Notes: a model not told the origin generated them from the letters alone. A stretch of 64,000 nt of DNA from G965215055 sp965242685 (GCA_965242685.1 OZ251487.1:1364001-1428000), one strand, 5' to 3'. Positions 26,168 through 36,614 are shown, counted from the first letter of the stretch. Numbers and translations: made by a program.

Positions 26168-27175
26168 TTAAAGCTCTTCCAGTGACCAGCGCGGCTGCAC
26201 GTGTATTTGCAGCGGTTCGTAATGACCGGCACGGGCGCGCAACAGGCCGAGTTGCGCAATCATTGCGGCGTTGTCGGTGCAGAATTCCACGGCGGGGTAA
26301 AATACTTTGACGCCAAGTTTTTCAAGCCGATGTCTTAATTGTGCGCGCAACTTCCGGTTTGCCCCCACGCCGCCGGCAACGACCAGGGTCTTGGTGCGGG
26401 TAGCGTTCACCGCACGCATGGATTTGACTGCCAGCGTGTCAACCACGGCGTCTTCAAATGCGCGGGCAACGTCGGCACGCGCCTGGTCGTTTACTTCGGG
26501 CAGGCTTTTCAAGGTATGCAGTACGTGGGTCTTCAAACCGCTGAAACTGAAGTTCAAGCCGGGACGGTTGAGCATCGGTCTCGGGAACGTATAGCGGTCG
26601 GGATCTCCGCGTAGTGCCCATTGCGCGATCTGTGGGCCGCCCGGATATTTCAGTCCCAACATTTTTGCAACCTTGTCAAAGGCTTCTCCCACCGCATCGT
26701 CAATACTTTCACCGAGAATCCTGTAACCGCCGACTGCGCGTACTTCCACCAACAGGGTATGTCCCCCCGAGACCAGCAGGGCAAGATAGGGGTAATCGGG
26801 CTTGATGTTTTCCAGCAACGGCGCAAGTAAGTGTGCCTCCATGTGATGCACGCCGATGGCCGGTTTTCCTATCGCCCAGGCCAGGCTTCTGCCCAGGCCG
26901 GCGCCCACTAAAAGGGCGCCCATCAAGCCGGGGCCCGAGGTGTAGGCAAATGCCGCGATGTCACGCAGGGAAAGGTTTGCCGTCGTCAGTGTTTCTTGCA
27001 GCAGCGTACCCAGTTTCCGGATATGGTCGCGCGAAGCCAACTCAGGCACCACCCCGCCGTATTCATTATGTAACGCGGTTTGTGAATAGACGTGGTTTGC
27101 AAGCAGTCCTTGTTCTTCACAGAGAACGGCCACGGCGGTTTCGTCACATGAGGTTTCAATTCCGAGTACTTTCAT
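26168..27175 (-). CDS. tsaD: TsaD, tRNA N6-threonylcarbamoyladenosine synthesis protein
   Basis: 335 aa from ATG 27175 (MKVLGIETSCDET); the upstream in-frame extension is not conserved. It transfers the threonylcarbamoyl group to A37 of ANN-decoding tRNAs, with TsaB, TsaE and TsaC elsewhere. The metal-binding HxxxH is in HHMEAHLLAP; ASKHA nucleotide-binding segments include ETSCDETAVAV and VAGGVGANRKLR. Divergent from rpsU, the usual neighbour in gammaproteobacteria. Confidence 0.95.
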   Translation of the reverse strand: MKVLGIETSCDETAVAVLCEEQGLLANHVYSQTALHNEYGGVVPELASRDHIRKLGTLLQETLTTANLSLRDIAAFAYTSGPGLMGALLVGAGLGRSLAWAIGKPAIGVHHMEAHLLAPLLENIKPDYPYLALLVSGGHTLLVEVRAVGGYRILGESIDDAVGEAFDKVAKMLGLKYPGGPQIAQWALRGDPDRYTFPRPMLNRPGLNFSFSGLKTHVLHTLKSLPEVNDQARADVARAFEDAVVDTLAVKSMRAVNATRTKTLVVAGGVGANRKLRAQLRHRLEKLGVKVFYPAVEFCTDNAAMIAQLGLLRARAGHYEPLQIHVQPRWSLEEL

Positions 27176-27263
27176 GGGGAAATTATTACGCGATTTGAGT
27201 GCGCGTGCAGTAACTCGTTGCCTGTTTTTTTTAACAAATTTATACAGTCGTTGCATGGAATAT

Positions 27264-27291
27264 TTGAATTATGCGGAGCGATCGGTATAAT
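27264..27291 (+). promoter_or_regulatory. Strong sigma70-type promoter of rpsU
   Basis: TTGAAT (27264-27269), a 16-base spacer and TATAAT (27286-27291) lie 45 bases before the rpsU ATG. This is the best housekeeping promoter seen in the window and fits a highly expressed ribosomal gene. Confidence 0.7.
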
Positions 27292-27335
27292 TGCGGATCT
27301 TTTTAACTTGGAGAATTGCTTTCGGTGTGACGGTT

Positions 27336-27551
27336 ATGCCCGGTGTGCGCGTAAAAGAAAACGAACCTTTTGATTTTGCCTTGCGGCGTTTTCGTCGCTC
27401 CTGTGAGAAGGCTGGAATCATTACGGAAGTGCGCCGCCGTGAATATTATGAAAAACCGACCGAAATCCGAAAACGCAAGGCTGTCGCGGCAGTAAAGCGC
27501 AATCTCAAACGTGTAGCGCGCACGAGTTTGCGACGGCGACGTTTGTACTAG
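27336..27551 (+). CDS. rpsU: 30S ribosomal protein S21
   Basis: 71 aa from ATG 27336 (MPGVRVKENEPFDFALRRF), a normal length and a very basic protein ending in RRRRLY. It is a small-subunit protein contacting the anti-Shine-Dalgarno region. yqeY follows 22 bases later. In many gammaproteobacteria rpsU heads an operon with dnaG and rpoD; here these two are about 7 kb downstream, separated by hemE, ponA and the aro-dgt genes. Confidence 0.95.
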   Translation: MPGVRVKENEPFDFALRRFRRSCEKAGIITEVRRREYYEKPTEIRKRKAVAAVKRNLKRVARTSLRRRRLY

Positions 27552-27573
27552 GCACAGGCCCAGCACCGTCCCG

Positions 27574-28023
27574 GTGTCTTCTCTCAAATCCAAACTCACC
27601 GAAGACATGAAGTCTGCGATGCGCAGCGGCGAGAAGTCACGTCTTCAGGCCATTCGCTTGATCCTTGCCACCGTTAAACAACGAGAAGTGGATACCCGTC
27701 AGGAGCTTACCGACCGGGACATTATTGTCATATTGACCAAGATGCAGAAACAACGCCGTGAGTCCATCGCCCAGTTTACAAAGGCGAATCGCGAGGATCT
27801 GGTTGCAAAGGAGACGTTGGAATTGCAACTGATAGAGGAGTATCTGCCGGCGGCACTCAGTGAAGAAGAGATAGACGGGATGATCGCCGAAGCCTTGTCC
27901 GCATCGGCCGCTTCCGGCATCAAGGACATGGGTAAAGTGATGGCGATCCTCAAGCCCGGGCTTATCGGGCGCGCCGACATGGGTGCCGTTAGCGCCAAGG
28001 TCAAGACTGCATTGGGCGTGTAA
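27574..28023 (+). CDS. yqeY: GatB/YqeY family protein
   Basis: 149 aa from GTG. Matches the YqeY family, related to the tail domain of the amidotransferase subunit GatB: it has the helical part with LKSKLTEDMKSAMR and KQREVD, and the C-terminal GKVMAILKPGLIGRADMG segment. Family members are thought to bind tRNA, but the exact role is unknown. Immediate downstream neighbour of rpsU, as usual. Confidence 0.9.
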   Translation: MSSLKSKLTEDMKSAMRSGEKSRLQAIRLILATVKQREVDTRQELTDRDIIVILTKMQKQRRESIAQFTKANREDLVAKETLELQLIEEYLPAALSEEEIDGMIAEALSASAASGIKDMGKVMAILKPGLIGRADMGAVSAKVKTALGV

Positions 28024-28059
28024 CGCCCCGTCTTTTACGAACGACAAATTAAAGGGCGC

Positions 28060-29121
28060 GTGTCTGCATTGCAAAACGATCTCTTTTTACGCGCGTTGCG
28101 AAGACAACCCGTTGCGCGCACCCCGATCTGGATCATGCGTCAGGCCGGGCGCTATTTACCGGAGTACCGTGCCGCTCGAAAGCATGCGGGAGACTTTTTG
28201 ACGCTGTGTAAAACCCCCGAACTTGCGTGCAAAGTGAGCTTGCAGCCCATTGATCGCTTTGGTTTGGATGCCGCTATCCTATTTTCAGACATCCTGACGA
28301 TCCCGGATGCAATGGGACTGGGTTTGCAATTCAGTGAGGGTGAAGGGCCAAGGTTCAGCAGGCCGATTGACGGCATGGACGACGTAAACCGCATTGCCGC
28401 GCTCACGCCGATTGACGGGCTTGATTACGTGATGGACGCCATGAAGATGATAAGGCACGAATTGAATGGGCGCGTGCCGTTGATCGGGTTTGCCGGCAGC
28501 CCGTGGACGCTGGCGACGTACATGGTTGAAGGACGATCTACCAAGGCGTTTCGCAAGATAAAAACCATGCTTTATACATCCCCTCAAATCGTTGAGCGCC
28601 TGCTTGGAATCCTGAGTGATTGGGTAGCGGCTTACTTGGCCGCACAGGTTACCGCCGGCGCGCAGGCGGTAATGATATTCGACACTTGGGGAGGCGTATT
28701 GACGCACGACGCATATCTCAGATTCTCATTGGCGCCGATGAGACGAATTGTCGAGCGGCTTTTACAAGGTGAGCCGGAGGCCCGGGTGCCGATTATCCTG
28801 TTCACCAAGGGAGGGGGGAGCTGGTTGACCGATATTGCGGCGACGGGATGTCACGCCATAGGCCTGGACTGGGTCACCGACATCAATCGGGCACGTTCCC
28901 TGGTCGGTACAAAGGTTGCGTTGCAGGGCAATTTGGACCCAAGCGTCCTGTATGGAAGCGATCAAGCCATTCGGGCCGAGGTCGGAAATATCCTGAGTAA
29001 ATTCGGCACCGGTAGCGGACACGTCTTTAACCTGGGGCATGGAATACAGCAATACGTTGAGCCGGGCAAAGTTGAGGTGCTAGTGGAAGCCGTTAGGGAA
29101 CTAAGTCCGGCCTACCACTAG
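28060..29121 (+). CDS. hemE: HemE, uroporphyrinogen decarboxylase
   Basis: 353 aa from GTG 28060. It decarboxylates the four acetate side chains of uroporphyrinogen III to coproporphyrinogen III, committing to haem rather than siroheme. Signature RQAGRYLPEYRAAR at residues about 27-41 and the GFAGSPWTLATYM segment are both present. Converges with ponA across a 156-base gap that shows no further gene. Confidence 0.95.
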   Translation: MSALQNDLFLRALRRQPVARTPIWIMRQAGRYLPEYRAARKHAGDFLTLCKTPELACKVSLQPIDRFGLDAAILFSDILTIPDAMGLGLQFSEGEGPRFSRPIDGMDDVNRIAALTPIDGLDYVMDAMKMIRHELNGRVPLIGFAGSPWTLATYMVEGRSTKAFRKIKTMLYTSPQIVERLLGILSDWVAAYLAAQVTAGAQAVMIFDTWGGVLTHDAYLRFSLAPMRRIVERLLQGEPEARVPIILFTKGGGSWLTDIAATGCHAIGLDWVTDINRARSLVGTKVALQGNLDPSVLYGSDQAIRAEVGNILSKFGTGSGHVFNLGHGIQQYVEPGKVEVLVEAVRELSPAYH

Positions 29122-29277
29122 AATGGTACCGGGTCATGATCCGTAACGTGAACCGTCCAAGCATTCGTTGCCTTGTGTCGGATTGTTGATTGCCGCGCAT
29201 CTCTTCATCGGCAATAACCCCGGCGGTTTCGCGCAAGCCTTTCACGAAACCCGTCACGCTTTTTAAGATTCAATACG

Positions 29278-31719
29278 TCAAAAAAGCCGTTCAAGCATGT
29301 TTTGTTCCCCACCGTCCGGTTGATGAAGAGGCGGTTGCTTCGTTTCCGGATCCAATGCAGGCGCGTACTCTTTTCGAAAGGTTTCCATGACGCCCTGATC
29401 GCCGTCTTGGTCAACGGGAAGCCCCGTAGCGGGGTCAATGCGTAACGTTATGACGTTTTCTGGTTGTTTCAGCAAGTTTTCCGGTTTGTTTTCCAGTGCC
29501 CGGCGCATGAATTCAATCCAGATGGGCAGTGCGGCCACGGCGCCCACTTCCCTGTTACCCAATGACTTGTGCTGGTCAAAGCCCACCCAGGTAGTGGCGA
29601 CGACATCACCGTTGAAGCCGCTGAACCAGGCATCGTACTGGTCGTTGGTAGTCCCCGTTTTTCCTGCCAGGTCGCGGCGCCCGATTACCCGTGCCTTGGC
29701 ACCTGTTCCGTGCTGTATGACGTCCTGCATCATGCTCACCATTTGGTAGGTGTTTCCTGCCGGCAATACTCGCTCGGCAGTTCGCATTTCGGTTGTTGCC
29801 CTATCCCGCAGCCATTCGTCATCGTCTTCCCGCAATTGCCTTTGCAAGGCCTGACAGGCTTCTTCGCAAACCGTCAACGGGTTGGAAAGGTACAATACCT
29901 TTCCTTTGGCGTTCTCAATTCGTTCGATGAAGTAAGGCTCGATTTTGTACCCTCCATTGGCAAATACCGCGTAGCCCTCGGCAACTTCCAATGGTGAGAC
30001 GGCACCGGAACCCAGTGCCAGGGTGAGATCGTAAGGTAGCCGCTCACGTTCAAAACCAAATTTGGCAAGGTGTTGGACAGTATGCCTAAGCCCCATGCTT
30101 TTGAGTAAGCGAATCGAAACCATGTTACGTGACTTGGTTAGTGCAACGCGCAAGCGCGTAGGCCCGAAGAATTTTCCGCTGTAGTTGTGTGGCCTCCACG
30201 TGCCTTCCAAAGCCTTGTCTTCAAACACTATGGGTGCGTCATTGATGATGCTTGCCGGTGTATAGCCGGAGTCGAGTGCGGCAGAATATATGAACGGTTT
30301 GAAGCTTGACCCTGGTTGGCGGACGGCCTGAGTGGCGCGGTTAAATTTGCTGTAGCCGTAGTCGTAACCGCCTGCCAGTGCCAGAATGCCACCGTTTTGC
30401 GGATCAATGACAACGAACGCACCCGCCACGGCCGGAATTTGACTTAATACCCATTGATCTGAATCGTCTCTGACCACACGAATGATGTCACCCGGCGTAA
30501 ACATTTGGGTAAAGTCTTTAGGTGTTTCACCCGTCAGGTTTTCACTGATGTATGGCCTTGCCCATCGCGCCTTGTCTATCGACAGGCTGGCCGTTTGCCG
30601 TGTACCCAGGTAGACGTCGATAGTCTGTGGCTTGACCGATGTAACAACCGCCGGCGTCAAATCGCCTACTTTTTGCCATCCATCCAACGCCTCCTCCAAG
30701 CGCTCGAAATCAACGATGCCCGTATTTGTATAAACAAGTTCTATTCGTGCCTCCGCGCCTCGATAGCCGTGCCGGCGGTCATAGCCGTGCAAACCGTTGA
30801 CCAGTGCCTGTTTGGCAAGTTTCTGAAGACGAGTGTCGACCGTTGTAAATACACGATAACCCTTGTTATAGGCTTCATTTCCATAGACGTCGACGGTATG
30901 CGCCCGCACCATTTCTCCGACGTAGGAAGCGCTGACCTCAATTCTGGAGTGACGCGTTGCGGTAACGGGCGCTTGTTTGGCAGTCTGATAGGATTCCTCG
31001 TCAATGTAATGCAGCTTGCGCATGCGCTCAAGCACGTAGTTGCGACGTAGCACCGCGCGGTCGGCATCAGCGATAGGGTTGTAGCGCGAAGGGGCTTTGG
31101 GTAACCCGGCAATCATGGCGGTTTGTGCAAGGTTCAGATCGTCTACGTCGACGCCGTAATAAATGCTTGCCGCGGCGGCGACGCCATAGGCGCGATTGCC
31201 CAAATAGATTTTGTTCAAATAGAGTTCCAAAATTTCGTTTTTGCTCAATTCGCTTTCAATTCTCAACGCCAGAAATATTTCTCTGAGCTTGCGCGTGTAG
31301 GTGCGTTCGTTGCCCAGAAAAAAATTTCTTGCCAATTGCATGGTGATAGTGCTCCCTCCCTGGCGTTTTTTGCCTGTAGAATGGAGGTAAAGGACGGCTC
31401 GGAGCAGGCCTTGATAGTCTACTCCCGGATGCTCGAAAAAGCGGTCGTCCTCGGCGGCCAGAAAAGACTGAACGACTTGCTTGGGAAAGGCCTCGATATC
31501 AAGGGGTTCACGGCGCTCCTCGCCATAAACGGCGATTAGCTTTCCATCCCGGCTGTAAATTTTAAGCGGCACCTGCAATTCTACGCCCTTGAGCGTAGCG
31601 ACACTGGGCAGACCGGGAGCAAAATAGAGGTATACTCCCAGAACGACGACCACTGCCGCGGCGAACGTACCAAAGAACCCGATAATGAGTGTTCTCAATA
31701 TTTTTGACAACGTGGGCAT
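29278..31719 (-). CDS. mrcA: Penicillin-binding protein 1A (bifunctional)
   Basis: 813 aa. A single N-terminal membrane anchor (about residues 9-32) is followed by a GT51 glycosyltransferase domain (AAEDDRFFEHPGVDYQG) and a class A transpeptidase domain. Transpeptidase motifs are SSFKPF (nucleophile serine), SRN and KTGTTN. The enzyme polymerises and crosslinks peptidoglycan in the periplasm. It is divergent from aroK. In many relatives the pilMNOPQ genes lie between these two, but they are absent here. Confidence 0.94.
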   Translation of the reverse strand: MPTLSKILRTLIIGFFGTFAAAVVVVLGVYLYFAPGLPSVATLKGVELQVPLKIYSRDGKLIAVYGEERREPLDIEAFPKQVVQSFLAAEDDRFFEHPGVDYQGLLRAVLYLHSTGKKRQGGSTITMQLARNFFLGNERTYTRKLREIFLALRIESELSKNEILELYLNKIYLGNRAYGVAAAASIYYGVDVDDLNLAQTAMIAGLPKAPSRYNPIADADRAVLRRNYVLERMRKLHYIDEESYQTAKQAPVTATRHSRIEVSASYVGEMVRAHTVDVYGNEAYNKGYRVFTTVDTRLQKLAKQALVNGLHGYDRRHGYRGAEARIELVYTNTGIVDFERLEEALDGWQKVGDLTPAVVTSVKPQTIDVYLGTRQTASLSIDKARWARPYISENLTGETPKDFTQMFTPGDIIRVVRDDSDQWVLSQIPAVAGAFVVIDPQNGGILALAGGYDYGYSKFNRATQAVRQPGSSFKPFIYSAALDSGYTPASIINDAPIVFEDKALEGTWRPHNYSGKFFGPTRLRVALTKSRNMVSIRLLKSMGLRHTVQHLAKFGFERERLPYDLTLALGSGAVSPLEVAEGYAVFANGGYKIEPYFIERIENAKGKVLYLSNPLTVCEEACQALQRQLREDDDEWLRDRATTEMRTAERVLPAGNTYQMVSMMQDVIQHGTGAKARVIGRRDLAGKTGTTNDQYDAWFSGFNGDVVATTWVGFDQHKSLGNREVGAVAALPIWIEFMRRALENKPENLLKQPENVITLRIDPATGLPVDQDGDQGVMETFRKEYAPALDPETKQPPLHQPDGGEQNMLERLF

Positions 31720-31927
31720 GAGCTTGCAATAGCTTGCGCGGCAAACCGTTGAAATATCCCGATAGCGGAAATGGATGCAGACAACGGCATAATGTTATTT
31801 ACCTCGCTTGTTGGCGTGAGGTTGGCAAGACCTTCTCTATTATGGGCATGATACAACTATCGCAAAATTAGACAATTAAATACAAATGTACGTTGCGCGG
31901 CCTTATCTTGTACGGGTTTGTTGATCG

Positions 31928-32461
31928 ATGAAAGCTGAAAACGCCATACTCATTGGTGCAATGGGAGCCGGAAAGTCGACGGTAGGGAAGATGCTGGCAA
32001 AAAAACTGAAGCTGCAATTTTATGATAGTGACAAGGTGGTTGAACAAACAAGGGGGCGCGATGTCACCACCATTTTCGAGCATGAAGGGGAACGTGCGTT
32101 TCGCATATACGAAAAAAAAGCGATTGGCGAATTGTGTCAATTGAAAGGTATCGTACTTGCAACGGGTGGAGGAGCGGTGCTCTTGAAAAGTACCCGTGAC
32201 CTGCTGGCCAGGAAGGGTACCGTGTTTTATTTGTCTGCTTCCGTCGATACACTTCTTGACCGAACTTCCGGCAATTCAGATCGTCCGTTGCTGCAAGCCC
32301 CGGACCGGCGACAGACAATAACCGAATTATTGCAAAAAAGGGCATCGATTTATCAGAAAATGGCGGATCATGTAATTACGACGGACCACGAAACGGTTGA
32401 TCAGGTCGTAGAGCAGGCGGCCCATTTTATGCAAATGCAATCGGGAGCAAAGTATGCTTGA
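31928..32461 (+). CDS. aroK: Shikimate kinase
   Basis: 177 aa. Phosphorylates shikimate at the 3-hydroxyl in chorismate synthesis. P-loop GAMGAGKSTVGK at residues 10-21, shikimate-binding region with FEHEGERAFR, and the GGGAVL segment. aroB starts 12 bases after its end, giving the usual aroK-aroB pair. aroE of the same pathway is at 54776-55627. Confidence 0.95.
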   Translation: MKAENAILIGAMGAGKSTVGKMLAKKLKLQFYDSDKVVEQTRGRDVTTIFEHEGERAFRIYEKKAIGELCQLKGIVLATGGGAVLLKSTRDLLARKGTVFYLSASVDTLLDRTSGNSDRPLLQAPDRRQTITELLQKRASIYQKMADHVITTDHETVDQVVEQAAHFMQMQSGAKYA

Positions 32462-32473
32462 AGTGACGCCGCA

Positions 32474-33550
32474 ATGAGCACGTTTGAGGTACGGCTTGGC
32501 CCGCGCAGTTATCCCATACACGTCGGTGAAAACATCTTTGCTCAAGTAGATGAATGTATCCCGGGCGATACGGTGTTTATCGTCAGTAATGAAACCGTTG
32601 CGCCGTTATACCTTGAAACCGTGTTAGCCAATTGCGGACAACGTCTTTCACATTCGTTGGTTCTCCCCGACGGGGAGGTCTATAAGACGCTGGAAACCAT
32701 GAGTCGGGTCTATGACACCTTGCTGGAACGTCGCTGTGATCGGGATACAACCTTGATTGCACTGGGTGGCGGTGTGATCGGGGATATTACCGGTTTTGCC
32801 GCGGCAACTTATCAGCGCGGGATAAATTTTGTGCAAATTCCGACTACGCTTCTTGCTCAGGTGGATTCTTCCGTGGGCGGCAAGACGGGAGTAAACCACC
32901 AACTGGGAAAAAACATGATCGGTGCCTTTTATCAGCCTTGTTGCGTCATCGCCGACGTCACAACGTTGGATACCTTGGCGGGCCGCCAACTCGCCGCAGG
33001 CGTGGCGGAGATCATCAAATACGGTCTTATCCGCGATGCGGGGTTCACTGACTGGCTGGAGAATAATATTAGCAAATTGATGGCGCGCGATCCTGAAATC
33101 TTAGCCTATGCGGTATGCCGCTCGTGTAAAAACAAGGCGCAAATCGTGGCCGAAGACGAACTGGAACGCACCGGGAAGCGTGCCCTGCTGAATTATGGGC
33201 ATACCTTCGGCCATGCAATTGAAACCCACACCGGCTACGAAAACTGGTTACATGGAGAAGCGGTCGCTTGCGGCATGTTGATGGCGGCGGCGCTGTCCGT
33301 CAGGCTGGATTGGCTGGCCGAGCAAGATTATGAACGCATCGAAAAACTGCTGGACGCTGCCGGGCTGCCTAAACGCCCCCCCGAGGACATGCGCGCCTCC
33401 GCGTTCATGGAGTTGATGACGATGGACAAAAAGTCACGTTCCGGAAAACTACACCTGGTTTTGCTCAAGGGTATCGGCGACGCGGTGCTCACTTCCGATT
33501 TTCCCGTTTCACGGTTGCAGGAAGTGCTGAAGGAATATTGTAAAGAATAA
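32474..33550 (+). CDS. aroB: 3-dehydroquinate synthase
   Basis: 358 aa. Converts DAHP to 3-dehydroquinate with NAD and a divalent metal. Motifs GGGVIGDITGFAAATYQRG, PTTLLAQVDSSVGGKTG and the metal ligands in NYGHTFGHAIE are complete. It is followed within four bases by dgt. Confidence 0.96.
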   Translation: MSTFEVRLGPRSYPIHVGENIFAQVDECIPGDTVFIVSNETVAPLYLETVLANCGQRLSHSLVLPDGEVYKTLETMSRVYDTLLERRCDRDTTLIALGGGVIGDITGFAAATYQRGINFVQIPTTLLAQVDSSVGGKTGVNHQLGKNMIGAFYQPCCVIADVTTLDTLAGRQLAAGVAEIIKYGLIRDAGFTDWLENNISKLMARDPEILAYAVCRSCKNKAQIVAEDELERTGKRALLNYGHTFGHAIETHTGYENWLHGEAVACGMLMAAALSVRLDWLAEQDYERIEKLLDAAGLPKRPPEDMRASAFMELMTMDKKSRSGKLHLVLLKGIGDAVLTSDFPVSRLQEVLKEYCKE

Positions 33551-33554
33551 GCGG

Positions 33555-34739
33555 ATGGACGCGATGGCTTCAATTCCCGTGACAGATGCCAGTTTAGCCG
33601 TGTATGCGGCGCATGATGCCTTTTCAAAAGGTCGTCAATACCCGCAGGCCAAGGCGTCGCGTCGAGGTGAATTTCAGCGTGACCGCGAGCGCATCATTCA
33701 CAGTACCGCCTTTCGTAGACTGGAGTACAAAACCCAAGTTTTCGTCAACCATGAGGGCGACTTGTTTCGTACGCGCCTTACACATTCCATTGAAGTGGCA
33801 CAAATTGCCCGTGCGGCGGCCCGCGCGCTACGCCTTAATCAAGACCTGTGTGAGGCAATAGCCCTCGCCCATGATCTTGGCCACACGCCATTTGGCCACG
33901 TAGGACAAGAGGCACTCAATGAATGTATGAGAGAGCATGGGCACGGAAGGTTTGAACACAATTTACAGTCGCTGCGAATAGTCGATAAGCTTGAGCTCAA
34001 ATACCCGCAGTTCTGCGGGCTTAATTTGACCTTCGAAACCAGGGAAGGCATTCTCAAGCGTTGCTCACGTAGCAATGCCGAGAAATTGGGCGACTTGGGT
34101 CGGCGTTTTTTAAACAACACTCAACCGAGCCTGGAGGCACAACTTACCAACGTTGCCGATGAAATTGCTTATAACAGCCATGACCTTGACGATGGCTTGC
34201 GCGCCGGCCTGATCACCGTCGATCAGCTGCGTGACGTTGAGCTGTTCAACCGCCATTTCGTAGCGGTGGCGCGGGAATATCCGAATATCGGCACACGCCG
34301 GAAAATACATGAATCGGTACGCCGCGTCATCGATGAGCTGGTTATGGATTTGATTGATACGAGTCAGGCCGTCATCGCGCAAAAACGGCCTGACTGCATA
34401 GATGACGTGCGTGCCGACGATCATCCATTAATTGGTTGCAGTGACCTCATGCAGTCACGAAGCCGCGAATTAAAATCTTTCCTGCGTAAAAACCTGTATC
34501 AACACCATCGTGTGCACAGAAAAGGCAACAAAGCAAAAAAGATCATATTCGACTTGTATGCTGCATTTTATAATGATATCTACCTTATGCCCGATGAATA
34601 TCGTGAAAAAGCGAACGCCTGCCGACAACAAAAAAAGGACAGCGGCCGTGCACGAGTGGTTTCGGATTACATTGCGGGAATGACGGACAGATATGCGATT
34701 GCCGAACACAAGCGCATCTTCAATACGGGGATTATATAA
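33555..34739 (+). CDS. dgt: dGTP triphosphohydrolase-like HD protein
   Basis: 394 aa. HD-domain metal site residues appear in TRLTHSIEVAQIAR and AHDLGHTPFGHVGQ, followed by the conserved HNLQSLRIVDKLE and NVADEIAYNSHDLDDG. Members hydrolyse dNTPs to nucleoside and triphosphate. It follows aroB by four bases and is co-directional. ATG at 33555 is used; ATG at 33561 is in frame as well. Confidence 0.9.
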   Translation: MDAMASIPVTDASLAVYAAHDAFSKGRQYPQAKASRRGEFQRDRERIIHSTAFRRLEYKTQVFVNHEGDLFRTRLTHSIEVAQIARAAARALRLNQDLCEAIALAHDLGHTPFGHVGQEALNECMREHGHGRFEHNLQSLRIVDKLELKYPQFCGLNLTFETREGILKRCSRSNAEKLGDLGRRFLNNTQPSLEAQLTNVADEIAYNSHDLDDGLRAGLITVDQLRDVELFNRHFVAVAREYPNIGTRRKIHESVRRVIDELVMDLIDTSQAVIAQKRPDCIDDVRADDHPLIGCSDLMQSRSRELKSFLRKNLYQHHRVHRKGNKAKKIIFDLYAAFYNDIYLMPDEYREKANACRQQKKDSGRARVVSDYIAGMTDRYAIAEHKRIFNTGII

Positions 34740-34824
34740 AAATCGTCGTTGCCTTGAACGGGTATCGAACAAACCGTCACAGTAATGGCACGACGCAAAG
34801 TACCGTAGATAAGGCGGAGTTGTA

Positions 34825-36546
34825 GTGCCCGGCAGCATCCCACAGAGCTTTATTGACGAACTCATCACGCGAACGGATATCGTCGAGCTTATTGACAGCC
34901 ATGTGCCGCTGACCAAGAAAGGCAAAGAATATATGGCGTGCTGCCCGTTTCATAACGAAAAAACGCCTTCTTTCACGGTTAGCCCGGATAAGCAGTTTTA
35001 TCATTGCTTCGGCTGTGGTGCACATGGGACGGCGGTCGGTTTCCTGATGGAGTTTGACCGTCTTAATTTTGTAGAGGCGGTTGAGGAGCTTGCGCAGCGG
35101 GCGGGGCTGAATGTCCCACGGGATACAACCGCCGGCTTCAAGGATGATTATCGGGAATTGTCTACCATTCTTGAACGGGCGGGCATCTATTATCAGAAAA
35201 TGTTGCGTCAACACCGCAAGCCTGTTGAGTACCTGAAAGCACGCGGGGTAAGTGGTGAGATCGCCACTAAATTTGGCCTGGGTTTTGCTCCGGAAGGTTT
35301 TGATAACCTGCTACGCCAGTTTAGAGGTACGGGGACCGAAGAGCAGCTGATCAAAGCGGGACTGATAAAAAGAAACAACAAGGGCAACTGCTTCGACCGT
35401 TTTAGGAACCGTATCGTATTTCCAATCAAGAACCGACGTGGACGCATCATTGGATTCGGCGGCAGGGTACTGGACGATGAACAACCCAAATACCTGAATT
35501 CTCCGGAGACCCCGCTATTTCATAAGAGCCAGGCGTTGTATGGCTTGCATGAGGCGCGCAAGATAAAGGAAAGCGTACAATCCATGCTCGTAGTGGAAGG
35601 CTATCTGGACGTATTGGCACTGGTGCAATACGGCATTGAAAATGTAGTTGCTACGCTTGGAACGGCTACCACTACGTCGCACATCCGGCAATTGTATCGT
35701 TATACACAGGAGATAATATTCTGTTTCGACGGCGACCGCGCCGGTCGTGATGCCGCATGGCGTGCCGCTCAGCATACTATTCCGGTGTTCAAGGATGGTT
35801 GTGAGGCAAAGTTCCTGTTTTTACCGCAGGGCGAAGACCCGGATAGCCTGGTTCGCACATGCGGCAAGGAGGCCTTCTTGCAGCACGTCAAGGAAGGCGA
35901 GCCCTTGTTCACCTTTATACTTGATAGGCTGAGCGAAGATATCGACGTGAGCACACCTGCCGGGAAAGCCAGATTTGCGCAACAGGCCAAGCCGCTGCTG
36001 GAAAAGTTTCCACAAGGAATATTCAAGCAGCTGATATTCAAAGAGTTGGGAAAACGGGTAGGTGCTCCGATTTTTCACGTAGCCACCACGTCTACCAGTC
36101 GAAAGAAATCTTCCGATGTACAGCCTGTATCCACCAGAACTACGCCGGTAAGATTGGCGGTCGCGGCATTATTGTGCGACCCCTCTTTGGCCTCGGACGT
36201 GAGTTCGGAGGAGGAGGCAAAGTTGAAAAAGGCCGATATCCCCGGCGTCTCGTTGCTGGCAAAACTCATCGCAACCTGGAAGCGAGAGCCCGAACTCAGT
36301 TACGCCGCACTGATTGAGCGTTTTCGCGGGCATCAGGAAGCGCAGCAAATACAGAAGCTGTCGACCTGGAAAACCCCTGCACTGGAAAATCCCCGGCAGG
36401 CTTTTGAAGACGCTAAGCGAGAGGTTCTGCGTCAAACGAGCCGCGCCCGTGTGCAGGAGCTTATTGAAAGACAACGTGCAGGCGACCTGAGCGAGGACGA
36501 AAAGCAAGAGATCAGGGTACTATTGAAGCAGAAAGAAAAACCCTGA
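34825..36546 (+). CDS. dnaG: DNA primase
   Basis: 573 aa from GTG 34825. Zinc-binding domain C-x2-H...CFGC is at residues about 40-65 (CCPFHNEKTPSF and HCFGCG). The TOPRIM core includes VVEGYLDVLAL and FCFDGDRAGRDA with the catalytic acidic residues. The C-terminal helicase-binding domain ends the protein. Followed by rpoD, the typical macromolecular-synthesis order. Confidence 0.95.
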   Translation: MPGSIPQSFIDELITRTDIVELIDSHVPLTKKGKEYMACCPFHNEKTPSFTVSPDKQFYHCFGCGAHGTAVGFLMEFDRLNFVEAVEELAQRAGLNVPRDTTAGFKDDYRELSTILERAGIYYQKMLRQHRKPVEYLKARGVSGEIATKFGLGFAPEGFDNLLRQFRGTGTEEQLIKAGLIKRNNKGNCFDRFRNRIVFPIKNRRGRIIGFGGRVLDDEQPKYLNSPETPLFHKSQALYGLHEARKIKESVQSMLVVEGYLDVLALVQYGIENVVATLGTATTTSHIRQLYRYTQEIIFCFDGDRAGRDAAWRAAQHTIPVFKDGCEAKFLFLPQGEDPDSLVRTCGKEAFLQHVKEGEPLFTFILDRLSEDIDVSTPAGKARFAQQAKPLLEKFPQGIFKQLIFKELGKRVGAPIFHVATTSTSRKKSSDVQPVSTRTTPVRLAVAALLCDPSLASDVSSEEEAKLKKADIPGVSLLAKLIATWKREPELSYAALIERFRGHQEAQQIQKLSTWKTPALENPRQAFEDAKREVLRQTSRARVQELIERQRAGDLSEDEKQEIRVLLKQKEKP

Positions 36547-36614
36547 CCAATGTACAGATATAAATATTATGATAAAATTAATTGTTTACTCCCAACAACC
36601 TCCAAGCTAACTGA